Source: Dongia_B sp035539215 (GTDB lineage: Bacteria > Pseudomonadota > Alphaproteobacteria > Dongiales > Dongiaceae). From it: a stretch of DNA of 64,000 bases. The DNA is taken from the NCBI GenBank assembly GCA_035539215.1, contig DATLIX010000159.1, positions 23,216-87,215 on the forward strand, given 5' to 3'. Position numbers and translations under genes: made by a program. The notes beneath the pieces were generated by a model. It worked only from the letters and a program-made list of their open reading frames with translations. It was not told where the DNA came from and made no database searches. Positions 8,071 to 16,387 of this stretch are shown here, piece by piece (the stretch's first letter is position 1; the number at the start of each line of letters is the position of its first letter).

Positions 8071-9168
8071 ATGAAACGCACTTTTCTGGCCGTCCTGCTG
8101 GGCGGCATCCTTACCGCAAGCACGGCCTTCGCCGACCCGACCGTGATCCGCGTCGGCTATCCCGGCGTCGGCGTCGACAACCAGCCCTATGGCTATGGCG
8201 ATTCCGTCTCGCTGGCCCGCATCGGCAACTACCTCGAGGACGAATTCAAGAACGATCCCAATATCAAGGTCGAGTGGACCTTCTTCCGCGGCGCGGGTCC
8301 GGAACTGAACGAGGCCCTGGCCGCGCATCAGCTGGATATCGCCGCCGGTCTCGGCGATCTGCCCTCGATCGTCGGCCGCGCCCGCGGCTTGAAGACCAAG
8401 TTCCTGCTGCCCGCCAGCGAACACGGCTCGCTCTATCTCGCCGTCTCGCCGAAATCCAACATCAATTCGATCGACGATCTCAAAGGCAAGAAGGTGGCGC
8501 AGTTCCGCGGCACCAATCTGCAGATCGCCACCGACGCGGTGCTGGAGGCGCATCACTTGACCGAGAAGGATGTGAAGTTCGTCAGCCTGACCACGGCCGA
8601 CGGCCTGGCCGCCCTCACCTCCGGCAATGTCGACGGCTCTTTCGGCGGCGAGGAATATCTCGATCTGCAGAAGCGCGGCATCGTCAAGATCGTCTATGCC
8701 AGCAAGAAGGACCTGCCGATCTTCGGTACCAACTCGGCCATCTTCGTCACCGAGGATTTCGAACAGGCACATCCCGATCTGACCCAGCGCGTCGTGACGG
8801 CCTTCGTCAAGGCGGCCGCCTGGGGCTCGACCGAGGCCAACCGCCAGCAGGTCTTTGCCGCCTGGGCCAAGGCCGGCGTGCCGGTGGAAAGCTTCGCCGA
8901 GGATTTCGAAGGCCAGACGCTGGCGCGCCGCAATACGGCGGTGATCGATGACTTCATCAAGGCCCGCTACCAGGACAAGGCGGACAAGGCCAAGCAATAT
9001 GGCCTGATCAAGAAGGATATCGATCTTAACAGCTGGTTCGAGCCGAAATATCTCGAGACCGCGCTGAAGCAGCTGAAGCTGGAGAATTTCTGGCCGCGCT
9101 ATGACGCCGACGGCAAGAAGATCGCCGACGGTACGGTGGAAAGCCAGAAGCAGGCTTCCGCGCAGTAA
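8071..9168 (+). CDS. ABC transporter substrate-binding protein, SsuA/NMT1-like
   Basis: Periplasmic binding protein of 365 residues with a Sec signal peptide ('MKRTFLAVLLGGILTASTAFA', cleavage about residue 21). The mature part follows the SsuA/TauA fold: 'FRGAGPELNEALAAHQLDIAA', 'SPKSNINSIDDLKGKKVAQF' and 'FVTEDFEQAHPDLTQRVV'. Known relatives deliver aliphatic sulfonates, taurine or sulfate esters to a SsuBC importer. The two oxygenases just upstream support an organosulfur ligand. The start has AAGGAA upstream. A hairpin-rich repeat element separates this gene from the permease genes, which might allow more binding protein than permease to be made. Confidence 0.88.
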   Translation: MKRTFLAVLLGGILTASTAFADPTVIRVGYPGVGVDNQPYGYGDSVSLARIGNYLEDEFKNDPNIKVEWTFFRGAGPELNEALAAHQLDIAAGLGDLPSIVGRARGLKTKFLLPASEHGSLYLAVSPKSNINSIDDLKGKKVAQFRGTNLQIATDAVLEAHHLTEKDVKFVSLTTADGLAALTSGNVDGSFGGEEYLDLQKRGIVKIVYASKKDLPIFGTNSAIFVTEDFEQAHPDLTQRVVTAFVKAAAWGSTEANRQQVFAAWAKAGVPVESFAEDFEGQTLARRNTAVIDDFIKARYQDKADKAKQYGLIKKDIDLNSWFEPKYLETALKQLKLENFWPRYDADGKKIADGTVESQKQASAQ

Positions 9169-9184
9169 GCGGCCGGCTTCTGAA

Positions 9185-9336
9185 GCGCGAGGCTTTCAGG
9201 TTGCAGCAGGAAGGCTGCAACCTGAAAGCTGAACCGCCCTCCATCATTTTGCAGAGAGACGGATTGAGCCGTCAGGTGAAATCGCCCGGTCAGATGAAAA
9301 CGCCTGGGCGAGTCCACCTGACGGTATCCGGCTCTA
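9185..9336. repeat. two-hairpin interspersed repeat, copy A
   Basis: First hairpin: perfect 16-bp arms 9192-9207 and 9214-9229 with a 6-base loop. Second hairpin: CCGTCAGGTG at 9269-9278 pairs with CACCTGACGG at 9315-9324, flanked by GGAT and ATCC that also pair, and with inner TCGCCC/GGGCGA. The same layout occurs at 18148-18282 with different stem sequences but conserved linkers (GAA-CGCCCTC-ATC, CAGAG, GGATT, ATCCG, TAGA). It lies inside the importer operon. Confidence 0.75.
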
Positions 9337-9354
9337 GACGAAGGAAGGGACATC

Positions 9355-10392
9355 ATGGCCCGCGCATCGCATCCGCTGACGCAATCCGTGCAACGCTCGG
9401 CCAGCCACGCCGTCAACGGCGTTGCGGCCGACCAGCAGGCCGCACTCCTGCTGGGTGGCTACCACAGCTCTCCCATCGGGGATGCCTTGGTGGCGGCGGC
9501 GCTCGACAGCATTGCCGATGCCAGGAGCGCCGATGCCAGGAGCGCCGATGCCAGGAGCGCCGATTCGCAGGCCGCTTCCGATGAGGTCAGCGCCGATGAT
9601 CAAGCGGGCCGCCTGTTTCGCCGCCTGCTGGCGAGCGACAGGACCGGCCGGCTGATCCTCGGCCTGTCGTTGCCGCTGATCGTGCTCCTTGCCTGGCAGC
9701 TGTCGTCCAGCTTTGGCTGGTTGCCGGACCAGATCCTGCCGGCGCCGGCGCTGGTCTGGCAGACGTTGCAGGAACGTATCGCCGATGGCAGCCTGTGGGG
9801 CGATACCAGCATCAGCCTGCTGCGCGTGCTGCGAGGCTTCGCTTTAGGGGCGGCCGCAGGCCTGGTCCTCGGCGGCACCATGGCGGCGTCGCGCCGCCTG
9901 CACGATTATCTCAATCCGCTGTTTCTCGCGGTCAGCCAGGTGCCGACCCTGGGCTGGGTGCCGCTGCTGATCCTGCTGATCGGCATCGACGAGGGGCTGA
10001 AGAATACGCTGGTCGCCTTGTCCGTCTTCATCCCGGTGACGCTCGGCACCTATCAGGGCATCCGCGACGTCCCCCATGCCTATCGTGAAGTCGGCGCCGT
10101 GTTCACCTTCAGCAGCACCCAGATGCTGCGCACCATCGTCCTGCCGGCCGCCGTGCCGGCGATCTTCACCGGCCTGCGGGAAGGCCTCTCCAACGGCTGG
10201 CAGACCCTGGTCGCCGTCGAGCTCCTGGCCTCGACCGAAGGCCTCGGCTATCAGATGGCCTATGGCCGCCAGCTGTTCCAGCTGGAACTCGTCATCGCCG
10301 GCATGCTGGTGATCGGCTTGATCGGCTTTGCCTTCGATTTCCTGCTCGGCCGCATCGAGAATCATCTGCAGCGCTGGAAGGTGGCGGCATGA
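9355..10392 (+). CDS. ABC transporter permease 1, SsuC-like, with N-terminal extension
   Basis: Inner-membrane permease of 345 residues. The core from about residue 85 has the BPD_transp_1 pattern: 'LPLIVLLAWQLSSSFGWLPD', 'SLLRVLRGFALGAAAG', 'VPTLGWVPLLILLIG' and the cytoplasmic EAA loop 'YREVGAVFTFSSTQMLRTIV'. SsuC proteins are usually about 265-275 residues; here there is an extra cytoplasmic tail of about 80 residues that includes three copies of DARSA from a 15-bp tandem repeat at 9517-9561. The ATG at 9355 has a strong GGAAGG site upstream, so the extension is probably translated. It overlaps the next permease by 4 bp (ATGA). Confidence 0.87.
   Translation: MARASHPLTQSVQRSASHAVNGVAADQQAALLLGGYHSSPIGDALVAAALDSIADARSADARSADARSADSQAASDEVSADDQAGRLFRRLLASDRTGRLILGLSLPLIVLLAWQLSSSFGWLPDQILPAPALVWQTLQERIADGSLWGDTSISLLRVLRGFALGAAAGLVLGGTMAASRRLHDYLNPLFLAVSQVPTLGWVPLLILLIGIDEGLKNTLVALSVFIPVTLGTYQGIRDVPHAYREVGAVFTFSSTQMLRTIVLPAAVPAIFTGLREGLSNGWQTLVAVELLASTEGLGYQMAYGRQLFQLELVIAGMLVIGLIGFAFDFLLGRIENHLQRWKVAA
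9517..9561 (+). repeat. 15-bp tandem repeat, three copies, in frame
   Basis: GATGCCAGGAGCGCC is repeated three times without change and encodes DARSA three times in the N-terminal tail of permease 1. Because the unit is a multiple of three, copy changes would keep the frame. Confidence 0.85.
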
Positions 10393-11165
10393 GCGCGCAA
10401 GCAGCGACCTCGCGCGGCATCCGGCTCTGGCGTGCCGTCGCCTTGCCCCTGGTGCTGCTGGCAGCCTGGGAGGCGAGTTCCCATTCCGGCCTCGTCGACC
10501 CGCATCTGCTGCCGCCGCTGGAAGATGTCGTCGCGCGGGCCTGGAACGAAGGCCGCAACGGCGATTTACTGACGGCACTTTCCGCCAGCCTCGGTCGCGA
10601 TCTTGCCGGCTTCGTGCTCGGCGCGGCAGCCGGCACGGCGGCAGGGCTGCTGCTCGGCTTCTCACGCTTCGCCGAGAACCTGCTCGGTCCCACCTTGCGG
10701 GTGCATCGACAGATCGCCCTCTTCGCCTGGGTGCCCCTGATCGCCGTCTGGTTCGGCGCCGGCGAGCCCGGCAAGATCGCCTTCATCGCCCTCGCCGCCT
10801 TCCAGCCCGGCCTGATCAACATCTGGCGCGGCGTGCAGGAGATTCCCCAGCGTTATCGCGAACTCGCCGCCGTGCTCACTTTCGGCCGGCTCGACTTCCT
10901 GCGCTTCGTCGCCATCCCCGCCATGCTGCCCGCCATCTTCACCGGTCTCAAGGCGGCCCTGATCTATGCCTGGCAGGCGACCATCGGCGCCGAGCTCTTC
11001 ATGACCATCGCGCCCGGCATCGGCGGCGTCATGATGCAGGGACGGCAATTGTTCCAGATGGATCTGGTGCTGCTCACCATCCTGCTGCTGGGCCTGGTCG
11101 GCGCTGGCTTCAACACACTCGCCGGATTGAGTGAAACCCTTTTGCTGCGACGGAGGCTGTCATGA
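10389..11165 (+). CDS. ABC transporter permease 2, SsuC-like
   Basis: Inner-membrane permease of 258 residues with standard SsuC length and features: 'LLAAWEASSHSGLVDPHLLP', 'FAWVPLIAVWFGAGEPGKI', and the EAA loop 'YRELAAVLTFGRLDFLRFV'. It is clearly related to, but different from, the permease just upstream, and it overlaps both neighbours by 4 bp. SsuBC systems normally use two copies of one permease; two distinct genes in one operon suggest a heterodimeric channel. Confidence 0.88.
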   Translation: MSAQAATSRGIRLWRAVALPLVLLAAWEASSHSGLVDPHLLPPLEDVVARAWNEGRNGDLLTALSASLGRDLAGFVLGAAAGTAAGLLLGFSRFAENLLGPTLRVHRQIALFAWVPLIAVWFGAGEPGKIAFIALAAFQPGLINIWRGVQEIPQRYRELAAVLTFGRLDFLRFVAIPAMLPAIFTGLKAALIYAWQATIGAELFMTIAPGIGGVMMQGRQLFQMDLVLLTILLLGLVGAGFNTLAGLSETLLLRRRLS

Positions 11166-12025
11166 CCGATCTGCATCTCGCCAATCATTTGCATGCCATC
11201 GACATCGCGTCTCTGGCGACCGAAGAGCCGACGGCGGCTCCCGGCAATACCGTGCTCAGCCTGTCGCAGGTCAGCAAGACCTTTCATGTCGCCGGCCGGG
11301 CCGTCGAGGCGCTATCCGATATCTCGCTCGATATCGCCGAGGGCGAATTCGTCAGCATCGTCGGCGCCTCGGGCTGCGGCAAATCGACCTTGCTGCGGCT
11401 GATCCTCGGCCTCGACCGTGCCTATCAGGGGTCGATTCTGCTGGACGGCAAGCCGATCCGGAAACCGGGCCTCGATCGCGGCATCGTCTTTCAGGAGCAT
11501 CGCCTGCTGCCCTGGCTCAGCGTCGAGGCGAATGTCGCCGTGGCGCTCCGGCGCAGCAAGTTCAGCCCGCGCCAGAAGCGCGATACGGTGCGGTCGCATC
11601 TGGAACTGGTCGGCCTGGAGAAATTCGCCGAGGCTTACCCGGCGCAGCTCTCCGGCGGCATGCAGCAGCGCGTCGCCATCGCCCGCGCCCTCGTCAACCG
11701 GCCGCCCTTCCTGCTGCTCGACGAGCCCCTGGGCGCGCTCGATGCACTCACCCGGCTGCGCCTGCAGGATGAGTTGAAACGCATCGTTCGCCATGAAGGC
11801 ATCACCGCCGTCCTCGTCACCCATGATGTCGACGAGGCGGTCTATCTCGGCGATCGCATCGTCATCATGCAGCCGCATCCAGGCCGTATCGCCGGCATTC
11901 TGCCGGTCGGCTTGCCCGCCAACCGCAACCGCTCCGACGCCGCTTTCCTGCGCCTGCGCGATCACGTGCTGGGGCAATTGGGCGTCGGGCATGAGCCGGC
12001 GGCGGCGATCCGCGCCGCGGAATAA
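11162..12025 (+). CDS. ABC transporter ATP-binding protein, SsuB/TauB-like
   Basis: Cytoplasmic ATPase of 287 residues that powers the importer. Walker A 'GASGCGKST' at about residue 77, Q-loop 'VFQEHRLLPWLSV', signature 'LSGGMQQRVAIARALV', Walker B 'FLLLDEPLGALDALTR', switch His in 'VLVTHDVDEAVYLGDRI'. Length and motifs fit the SsuB/TauB/NrtD group. It starts within permease 2 (4-bp overlap) and ends the operon. It has about 40 residues before the ABC core, somewhat longer than usual. Confidence 0.92.
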   Translation: MTDLHLANHLHAIDIASLATEEPTAAPGNTVLSLSQVSKTFHVAGRAVEALSDISLDIAEGEFVSIVGASGCGKSTLLRLILGLDRAYQGSILLDGKPIRKPGLDRGIVFQEHRLLPWLSVEANVAVALRRSKFSPRQKRDTVRSHLELVGLEKFAEAYPAQLSGGMQQRVAIARALVNRPPFLLLDEPLGALDALTRLRLQDELKRIVRHEGITAVLVTHDVDEAVYLGDRIVIMQPHPGRIAGILPVGLPANRNRSDAAFLRLRDHVLGQLGVGHEPAAAIRAAE

Positions 12026-12055
12026 GCTGTGCAGCCGCCTCGTCCGTGAAGCTGC

Positions 12056-12874
12056 TCAGATGTAACGGCGTGCGAGCTTTTCCAGATAGGCGTTGATCTC
12101 GTCATGGGCATGGCCGTACCAGGACGCATGACCCATGCCGTCGAGCAGGTGGAATTCGGCACCCGGGACCATCCGTGCCAGTTCCTCGCCATCCTGCGGC
12201 GGTGCCTGGATATCTTCACCGAAGGCGATGACATGGGTCGGCACGCGCACCTGGGGCAGCTTGGCCCGCTGATCGAAACGCAGCGAGGCTTCCCATTGCG
12301 AGATGACGGAATCTTCGCCTTCGCCGCTATCGATCCATTCCATCAGCAGCGCCTTGATCTTCGGCCACAGCACGCGATCGCCCAGCACGCGGGCAGGGTA
12401 AAGCATGGCGGCGTAATGGGTGACCGCCATCAATCCGTCGAGCCGGCCGCCGGATTTGCGGAACTCGATCTCCGCTTCCTGGTAGTCCCAGCCCCAGCCG
12501 GTGGACCAGGCGCCGCTGCCCATCAGGATCGCCGCGCGCACCACCTCCGGGTGATCGATCAGCACCTGCTGGATGATGGCGGCGCCCAGCGAATTGCCGA
12601 TGAAGATGGCGGGGCCATTGCAGACCCCTTTCGCGAGCTCGGCGACGTCATCGCCGAAGGCCTCGACAGGCCAGGGCATCGGCGCCGTGCAGGTGGTCAG
12701 GCCGACCCCGCGATTGTCGAAAGTGGTGCTGCGAAAGCTCGCGTCGAAATGCGGCGTCTGGAAGCGTTGCCAGTCCCGACCCACCGTGCCGCCGCCGCCG
12801 ACCCAGACGATATCGGGGCCCTGGCCGCTCTGCTCATAGAAGATCGTGCTGGCTGAGCCTTCGTACTGCGGCAT
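12056..12874 (-). CDS. alpha/beta-fold hydrolase
   Basis: Cytoplasmic hydrolase of 272 residues. Nucleophile elbow 'GNSLGAA' (catalytic Ser), 'GGGGTVGRDWQRF' near the oxyanion hole, and the catalytic His in 'LLDGMGHASWYGHAHDE'. The start at 12874 was chosen because a clear AAGGGGGAG ribosome site precedes it; a 13-residue longer reading is possible. It faces the ABC operon tail to tail, so it may be unrelated to it. A near-perfect 28-bp palindrome lies about 90 bp upstream and probably controls it. The substrate (ester, lactone or other) cannot be told. Confidence 0.85.
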   Translation of the reverse strand: MPQYEGSASTIFYEQSGQGPDIVWVGGGGTVGRDWQRFQTPHFDASFRSTTFDNRGVGLTTCTAPMPWPVEAFGDDVAELAKGVCNGPAIFIGNSLGAAIIQQVLIDHPEVVRAAILMGSGAWSTGWGWDYQEAEIEFRKSGGRLDGLMAVTHYAAMLYPARVLGDRVLWPKIKALLMEWIDSGEGEDSVISQWEASLRFDQRAKLPQVRVPTHVIAFGEDIQAPPQDGEELARMVPGAEFHLLDGMGHASWYGHAHDEINAYLEKLARRYI

Positions 12875-12964
12875 GGATGTGCTCCCCCTTGATTCGTCTG
12901 CCCGGGCGGCCACGCTTGCAAAGGCTGGCCGTGGCCGTGGCGATGGATCGCAATTTAATGCAGC

Positions 12965-12992
12965 AGAATTAAGCTGTATACAGCCTAATTCT
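12965..12992. promoter_or_regulatory. 28-bp palindromic operator candidate
   Basis: The outer arms AGAATTA/TAATTCT flank a perfect 12-bp core GCTGTATACAGC; only one base pair of the 14 is mismatched. It sits in an AT-rich patch about 90 bp upstream of the alpha/beta hydrolase start. The TGTATACA centre recalls operators of some GntR/FadR-type repressors, but no such regulator is adjacent. Confidence 0.6.
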
Positions 12993-13265
12993 ATAGTGGA
13001 GTGAGGAGGGTGAATGAGCCGGGCGGCAAATCGGCTGCAGGCAGGAAAACAAGACGCACTCTCATCCTCTTTCCGGTTTCAATATCGTTGGCCGGGGGCA
13101 CTGGCATGCGCTGCTGTAACGAGCCGCACCTGTCGAGATCGATCGATATCTGATTGCCGATGATGCAAGCCGCTTGCAGCAGCGTTTCCTCCCCCTCTGT
13201 GGGCGGGGCGGGAGTGCGTCAGGAAGCGGAGGCAACCACGAGGTCACACGAGCATGACGTCGAGC

Positions 13266-13679
13266 TCACGCCTTGGCGGCCAGCGATTCCAGAATCTCCA
13301 TCGCTTCCTCGGCACGGTCGACCGGCACGAAGAGGTGGTCGTGGTAGAAAGCGGAAACCGGGTTACAGCCCATGCCGGCGGTGGCGAGATGGCTGGTGAT
13401 GACGGCGAGGAAGCCGACCGCATCCAGGGATGAATGGACATCGAGCGTGATCAGCCGCGAGCGAAACACGGGATCGAGGCCGAAGGCCGTCGCCTCCTCC
13501 TCGGTGATGATCAGGGTGAGGCCTTCCTCTTCGCGAAAGCTCATCAGCGGTTCGATGCGCAGCCGGTCGGAGCCCGGCGGCAAGGTGACGAAGACATAGA
13601 TCCCGTCGCGCAGAACCGGCCGCATGCCGCGCAGCAGGGCCGCGAGGTTGGTTTCGCCGATATTCTGCTTGTCACTCAT
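13266..13679 (-). CDS. ACT domain-containing protein
   Basis: Cytoplasmic protein of 137 residues. The tandem ACT-like fold seen in small CASTOR/ACT_7-type proteins is suggested by 'GIYVFVTLPPGSDRLRIEPL', then 'SRLITLDVHSSLDAVGFLAV' and 'GMGCNPVSAFYHDHLFVPVD'. Such proteins bind amino acids in related families; the ligand here is unknown. It follows the FdhF/YdeP-type oxidoreductase on the same strand with about 155 bp between them, so co-transcription is uncertain. Confidence 0.75.
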   Translation of the reverse strand: MSDKQNIGETNLAALLRGMRPVLRDGIYVFVTLPPGSDRLRIEPLMSFREEEGLTLIITEEEATAFGLDPVFRSRLITLDVHSSLDAVGFLAVITSHLATAGMGCNPVSAFYHDHLFVPVDRAEEAMEILESLAAKA

Positions 13680-13835
13680 GCCTGCCCCCCGGGCGGATAC
13701 TACCGTGCTGAAGCCGCGGCTGGGCCCATCCCACTGCTGTGTTGATGCCGCCAGCCCGCGGCGGCGCCGACTGTAGCCGAGACGCCGGATTTTAGCCAGA
13801 AGGCAGCGGCAGGTGAGGCGGACGGCGGCTAGCCG

Positions 13836-16115
13836 TCACCCCACGTGACGCGAAATTCGCACCGGAACCGATTTATAGGATGGGGTACCGCTATCCGGAT
13901 CGTGATAGTCGAGCGGCACCAGGCCGTTGGCTTCAGGGTAGTAGGCCGCGACGGAGCCCGGCGCGATATCATGGGCGATGGCGGTCAGCCCGGTGAGACG
14001 CAGCACCCGTCCCGTCGGCAAGGCGGTCTCGATATCGACGCGGTCGCCGTGCTGCAGCGCGCTGGCGGCGAGATCCGCCTCATTCATGAACAGCACGTCG
14101 CGGCGGCCGAAGACGCCGCGATAGCGGTCGTCCAGACCGTAGATCGTCGTGTTGTACTGATCGTGGCTGCGGATCGTCGTCAGTTTCAGCACATCCTTGC
14201 CGCTGCAGGCCGGGTCCTCGGCAAGGCCGTTGAAAATGATGAACTCCGCCTTGCCCGACGGCGTTTTCCAGACCCGCTCGGTCGGCGGCAGTGGCAGACG
14301 AAAGCCACCCGGCTCGCGAATCCGCGCATTGTAGTCGGCGAATTCAGGAAAGACGGCCTCGATCCCGTCACGAATCCGATCGTAATCGGCGATCAGCTCC
14401 GCCCACTTCACCTTGCTCTGCGGCAGCGTCGCCTGCGCCATGCCGGCGATGATCGCCGGTTCCGAGCGCAGATGTTCCGAAGCCGGCGTCAGTTTGCCGC
14501 GCGAGGCATGGACCATCGACATCGAATCTTCGACTGTCACCGATTGCGGGCCGCCGGCCTGCAGATCCTGCTCGGTGCGCCCGAGCACCGGCAGCAGGAG
14601 CGATTCCTTGCCGACCAGCAGATGCGAGCGGTTGAGCTTGGTGCCGAGATGCACCGTGAGGTCCAGCGACGCCATGGCAGGCAGGCATTGATCGGGATCG
14701 GACATGGCAATGGCGAGATTGCCGCCAAGGCAGACCAGAACCTTTGAACGGCCGTCGATGATTGCCCGCAGCGCCGCCACGGCATCATGACCGTGGGCGC
14801 GCGGCGGCTTGAAGCCGTAGTGGCCTTCCATCCGCGCGAGCATATCCTCGCCCGGCTTCTCGGTAATGCCGACGGTGCGGTCGCCCTGGACGTTGGAATG
14901 GCCACGCAGCGGACAGATGCCGGCGCCGGGTTTGCCGAAATTGCCGCGCAGGAGCAGCAGATTGGCGATCTGCTGCACATTGTGGGTTCCCTTCTGGTGC
15001 TGGGTGATGCCCATGCCGTAGCTGACGATGGTGGCGGTCGACTTCGCATAGATCTCCGCCACCGATTCCAGCGCCTGACGCGGCAGGCCGCTGGCGGCCG
15101 CGATGGCCGTCCAGTCGGTCTGGCGCAGATCCTCGGCAAAGGCCGCGAAAGCGTTGGTGTGCTGGCTGATGAAGGCGTGATCGAGAACCGTGCCGCCGGC
15201 GGCATCGTCCAGCGCGATCAGCGCCTTCATGATCCCTTTCAGCGCCGCCGCGTCGCCGCCGACCTTCACCTGGTAATAGGTCGAAGCGATCCGCGTCGAA
15301 CTCAGGGTCATCATCTCGATCGGATCTTGCGGGTCGGCGAAACGCTCCAGCGCACGTTCCTTGAGCGGATTGAAGACGATGATCGGCACGCCGCGCCGTG
15401 CGGCGTCATGCAGCGTCCCCATCATGCGCGGATGATTGGTGCCGGGATTGTGGCCCATGGCGATGATGAGGTCGCAATGGTCGAAATCTTCCAGCGACAC
15501 CGTTCCCTTGCCGATGCCGATCGATTTCGGCAGGCCGACGCTGGTCGCCTCATGGCACATATTCGAGCAGTCGGGAAAATTGTTGGTGCCGTATTCGCGG
15601 GCAAAGAGCTGGAACATGAAGGCCGCCTCGTTGGAGGCCCGGCCCGAGGTATAGAACTCCGCCATATTGGGGTCCGGCAACGCCCGCAGCACCTCGCCGA
15701 TGCGGGCGAAGGCGGCCTCCCAGGTGATCGGCCGGTAGCGGTCGCTGGCCCGGTCATAGACCATCGGATGGGTCAGCCGCCCCTGGTCCTCGAGCTGGTA
15801 GTCGCTCCATTGCAGCAGGGACGTGACGCTATGATCGGCGAAGAAATCCGGCGTCACCCGTTTGCTGGTCGCCTCCCAGGTGACGGCCTTGGCGCCGTTC
15901 TCGCAGAACCGGAACGTCGATTTGTGGTCCTTGTCCGGCCAGGCGCAGCCCGGACAGTCGAAGCCCTCGGGCTGGTTGGTGCGCAAGAGCAGCAGCGGCG
16001 CTTCCACCAGGTCCATCTGCTCCTGCACGGCCTTGGCGGTGGCGCGCAAGGCACCCCAGCCGCCGGCCGGATTGTCATATTGCTTGATACCGGGAATGTC
16101 GCGACGCGCTGCCAT
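13836..16115 (-). CDS. FdhF/YdeP-family molybdopterin oxidoreductase
   Basis: Large molybdopterin oxidoreductase of 759 residues, the usual size of the YdeP branch of formate-dehydrogenase-like enzymes. The N-terminus has 'GFDCPGCAWPDK' and 'FCENGAKAVTWEAT', then 'YDRASDRYRPITWEAAFARI', 'FYTSGRASNEAAFMFQLFAR', 'HNPGTNHPRMMGTLHDAARR', 'QQIANLLLLRGNFGKPGAGI' and a C-terminal molybdopterin-dinucleotide-binding domain with 'RSHDQYNTTIYGLDDRYRGV'. YdeP in E. coli is linked to acid resistance; the reaction is not firmly known. No Tat signal is visible, so it is probably cytoplasmic. The ATG has GGAGG nearby. It is a single gene upstream of the ACT protein. Confidence 0.9.
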   Translation of the reverse strand: MAARRDIPGIKQYDNPAGGWGALRATAKAVQEQMDLVEAPLLLLRTNQPEGFDCPGCAWPDKDHKSTFRFCENGAKAVTWEATSKRVTPDFFADHSVTSLLQWSDYQLEDQGRLTHPMVYDRASDRYRPITWEAAFARIGEVLRALPDPNMAEFYTSGRASNEAAFMFQLFAREYGTNNFPDCSNMCHEATSVGLPKSIGIGKGTVSLEDFDHCDLIIAMGHNPGTNHPRMMGTLHDAARRGVPIIVFNPLKERALERFADPQDPIEMMTLSSTRIASTYYQVKVGGDAAALKGIMKALIALDDAAGGTVLDHAFISQHTNAFAAFAEDLRQTDWTAIAAASGLPRQALESVAEIYAKSTATIVSYGMGITQHQKGTHNVQQIANLLLLRGNFGKPGAGICPLRGHSNVQGDRTVGITEKPGEDMLARMEGHYGFKPPRAHGHDAVAALRAIIDGRSKVLVCLGGNLAIAMSDPDQCLPAMASLDLTVHLGTKLNRSHLLVGKESLLLPVLGRTEQDLQAGGPQSVTVEDSMSMVHASRGKLTPASEHLRSEPAIIAGMAQATLPQSKVKWAELIADYDRIRDGIEAVFPEFADYNARIREPGGFRLPLPPTERVWKTPSGKAEFIIFNGLAEDPACSGKDVLKLTTIRSHDQYNTTIYGLDDRYRGVFGRRDVLFMNEADLAASALQHGDRVDIETALPTGRVLRLTGLTAIAHDIAPGSVAAYYPEANGLVPLDYHDPDSGTPSYKSVPVRISRHVG

Positions 16116-16266
16116 CTGAGCCTCCGTTCTGTCCGCAGATCACCCTGCGTCGGATGATCCGGGGCTGTGCATGGAACAGGGCGGCCGGCCGCGCGACGGG
16201 CAATCATCTGCTGCCCATACCGGTTGCGACACGCACCTGCGATTGAACGTCCGCGCATCCTAGAGT

Positions 16267-16286
16267 GCGATCGTTTTAAGTGGAAG
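16267..16286 (+). repeat. partial copy C of the two-hairpin repeat
   Basis: Twenty bases are identical to the left arm of copy B (18150-18169), but the pairing right arm is missing. It lies between the divergently placed ends of the molybdoenzyme promoter region and the ThDP enzyme's 3' end. It is best read as a truncated element. Confidence 0.6.
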
Positions 16287-16387
16287 AGGGCGTCCATCGA
16301 CAGGAGAAAACCGGCGGTAACGCCTGCGTGATATGGCGGCGTCGTCCGCCCGGCAGCAGCAAGCCGCCAGGCCCTTTCCCCCTCCCC

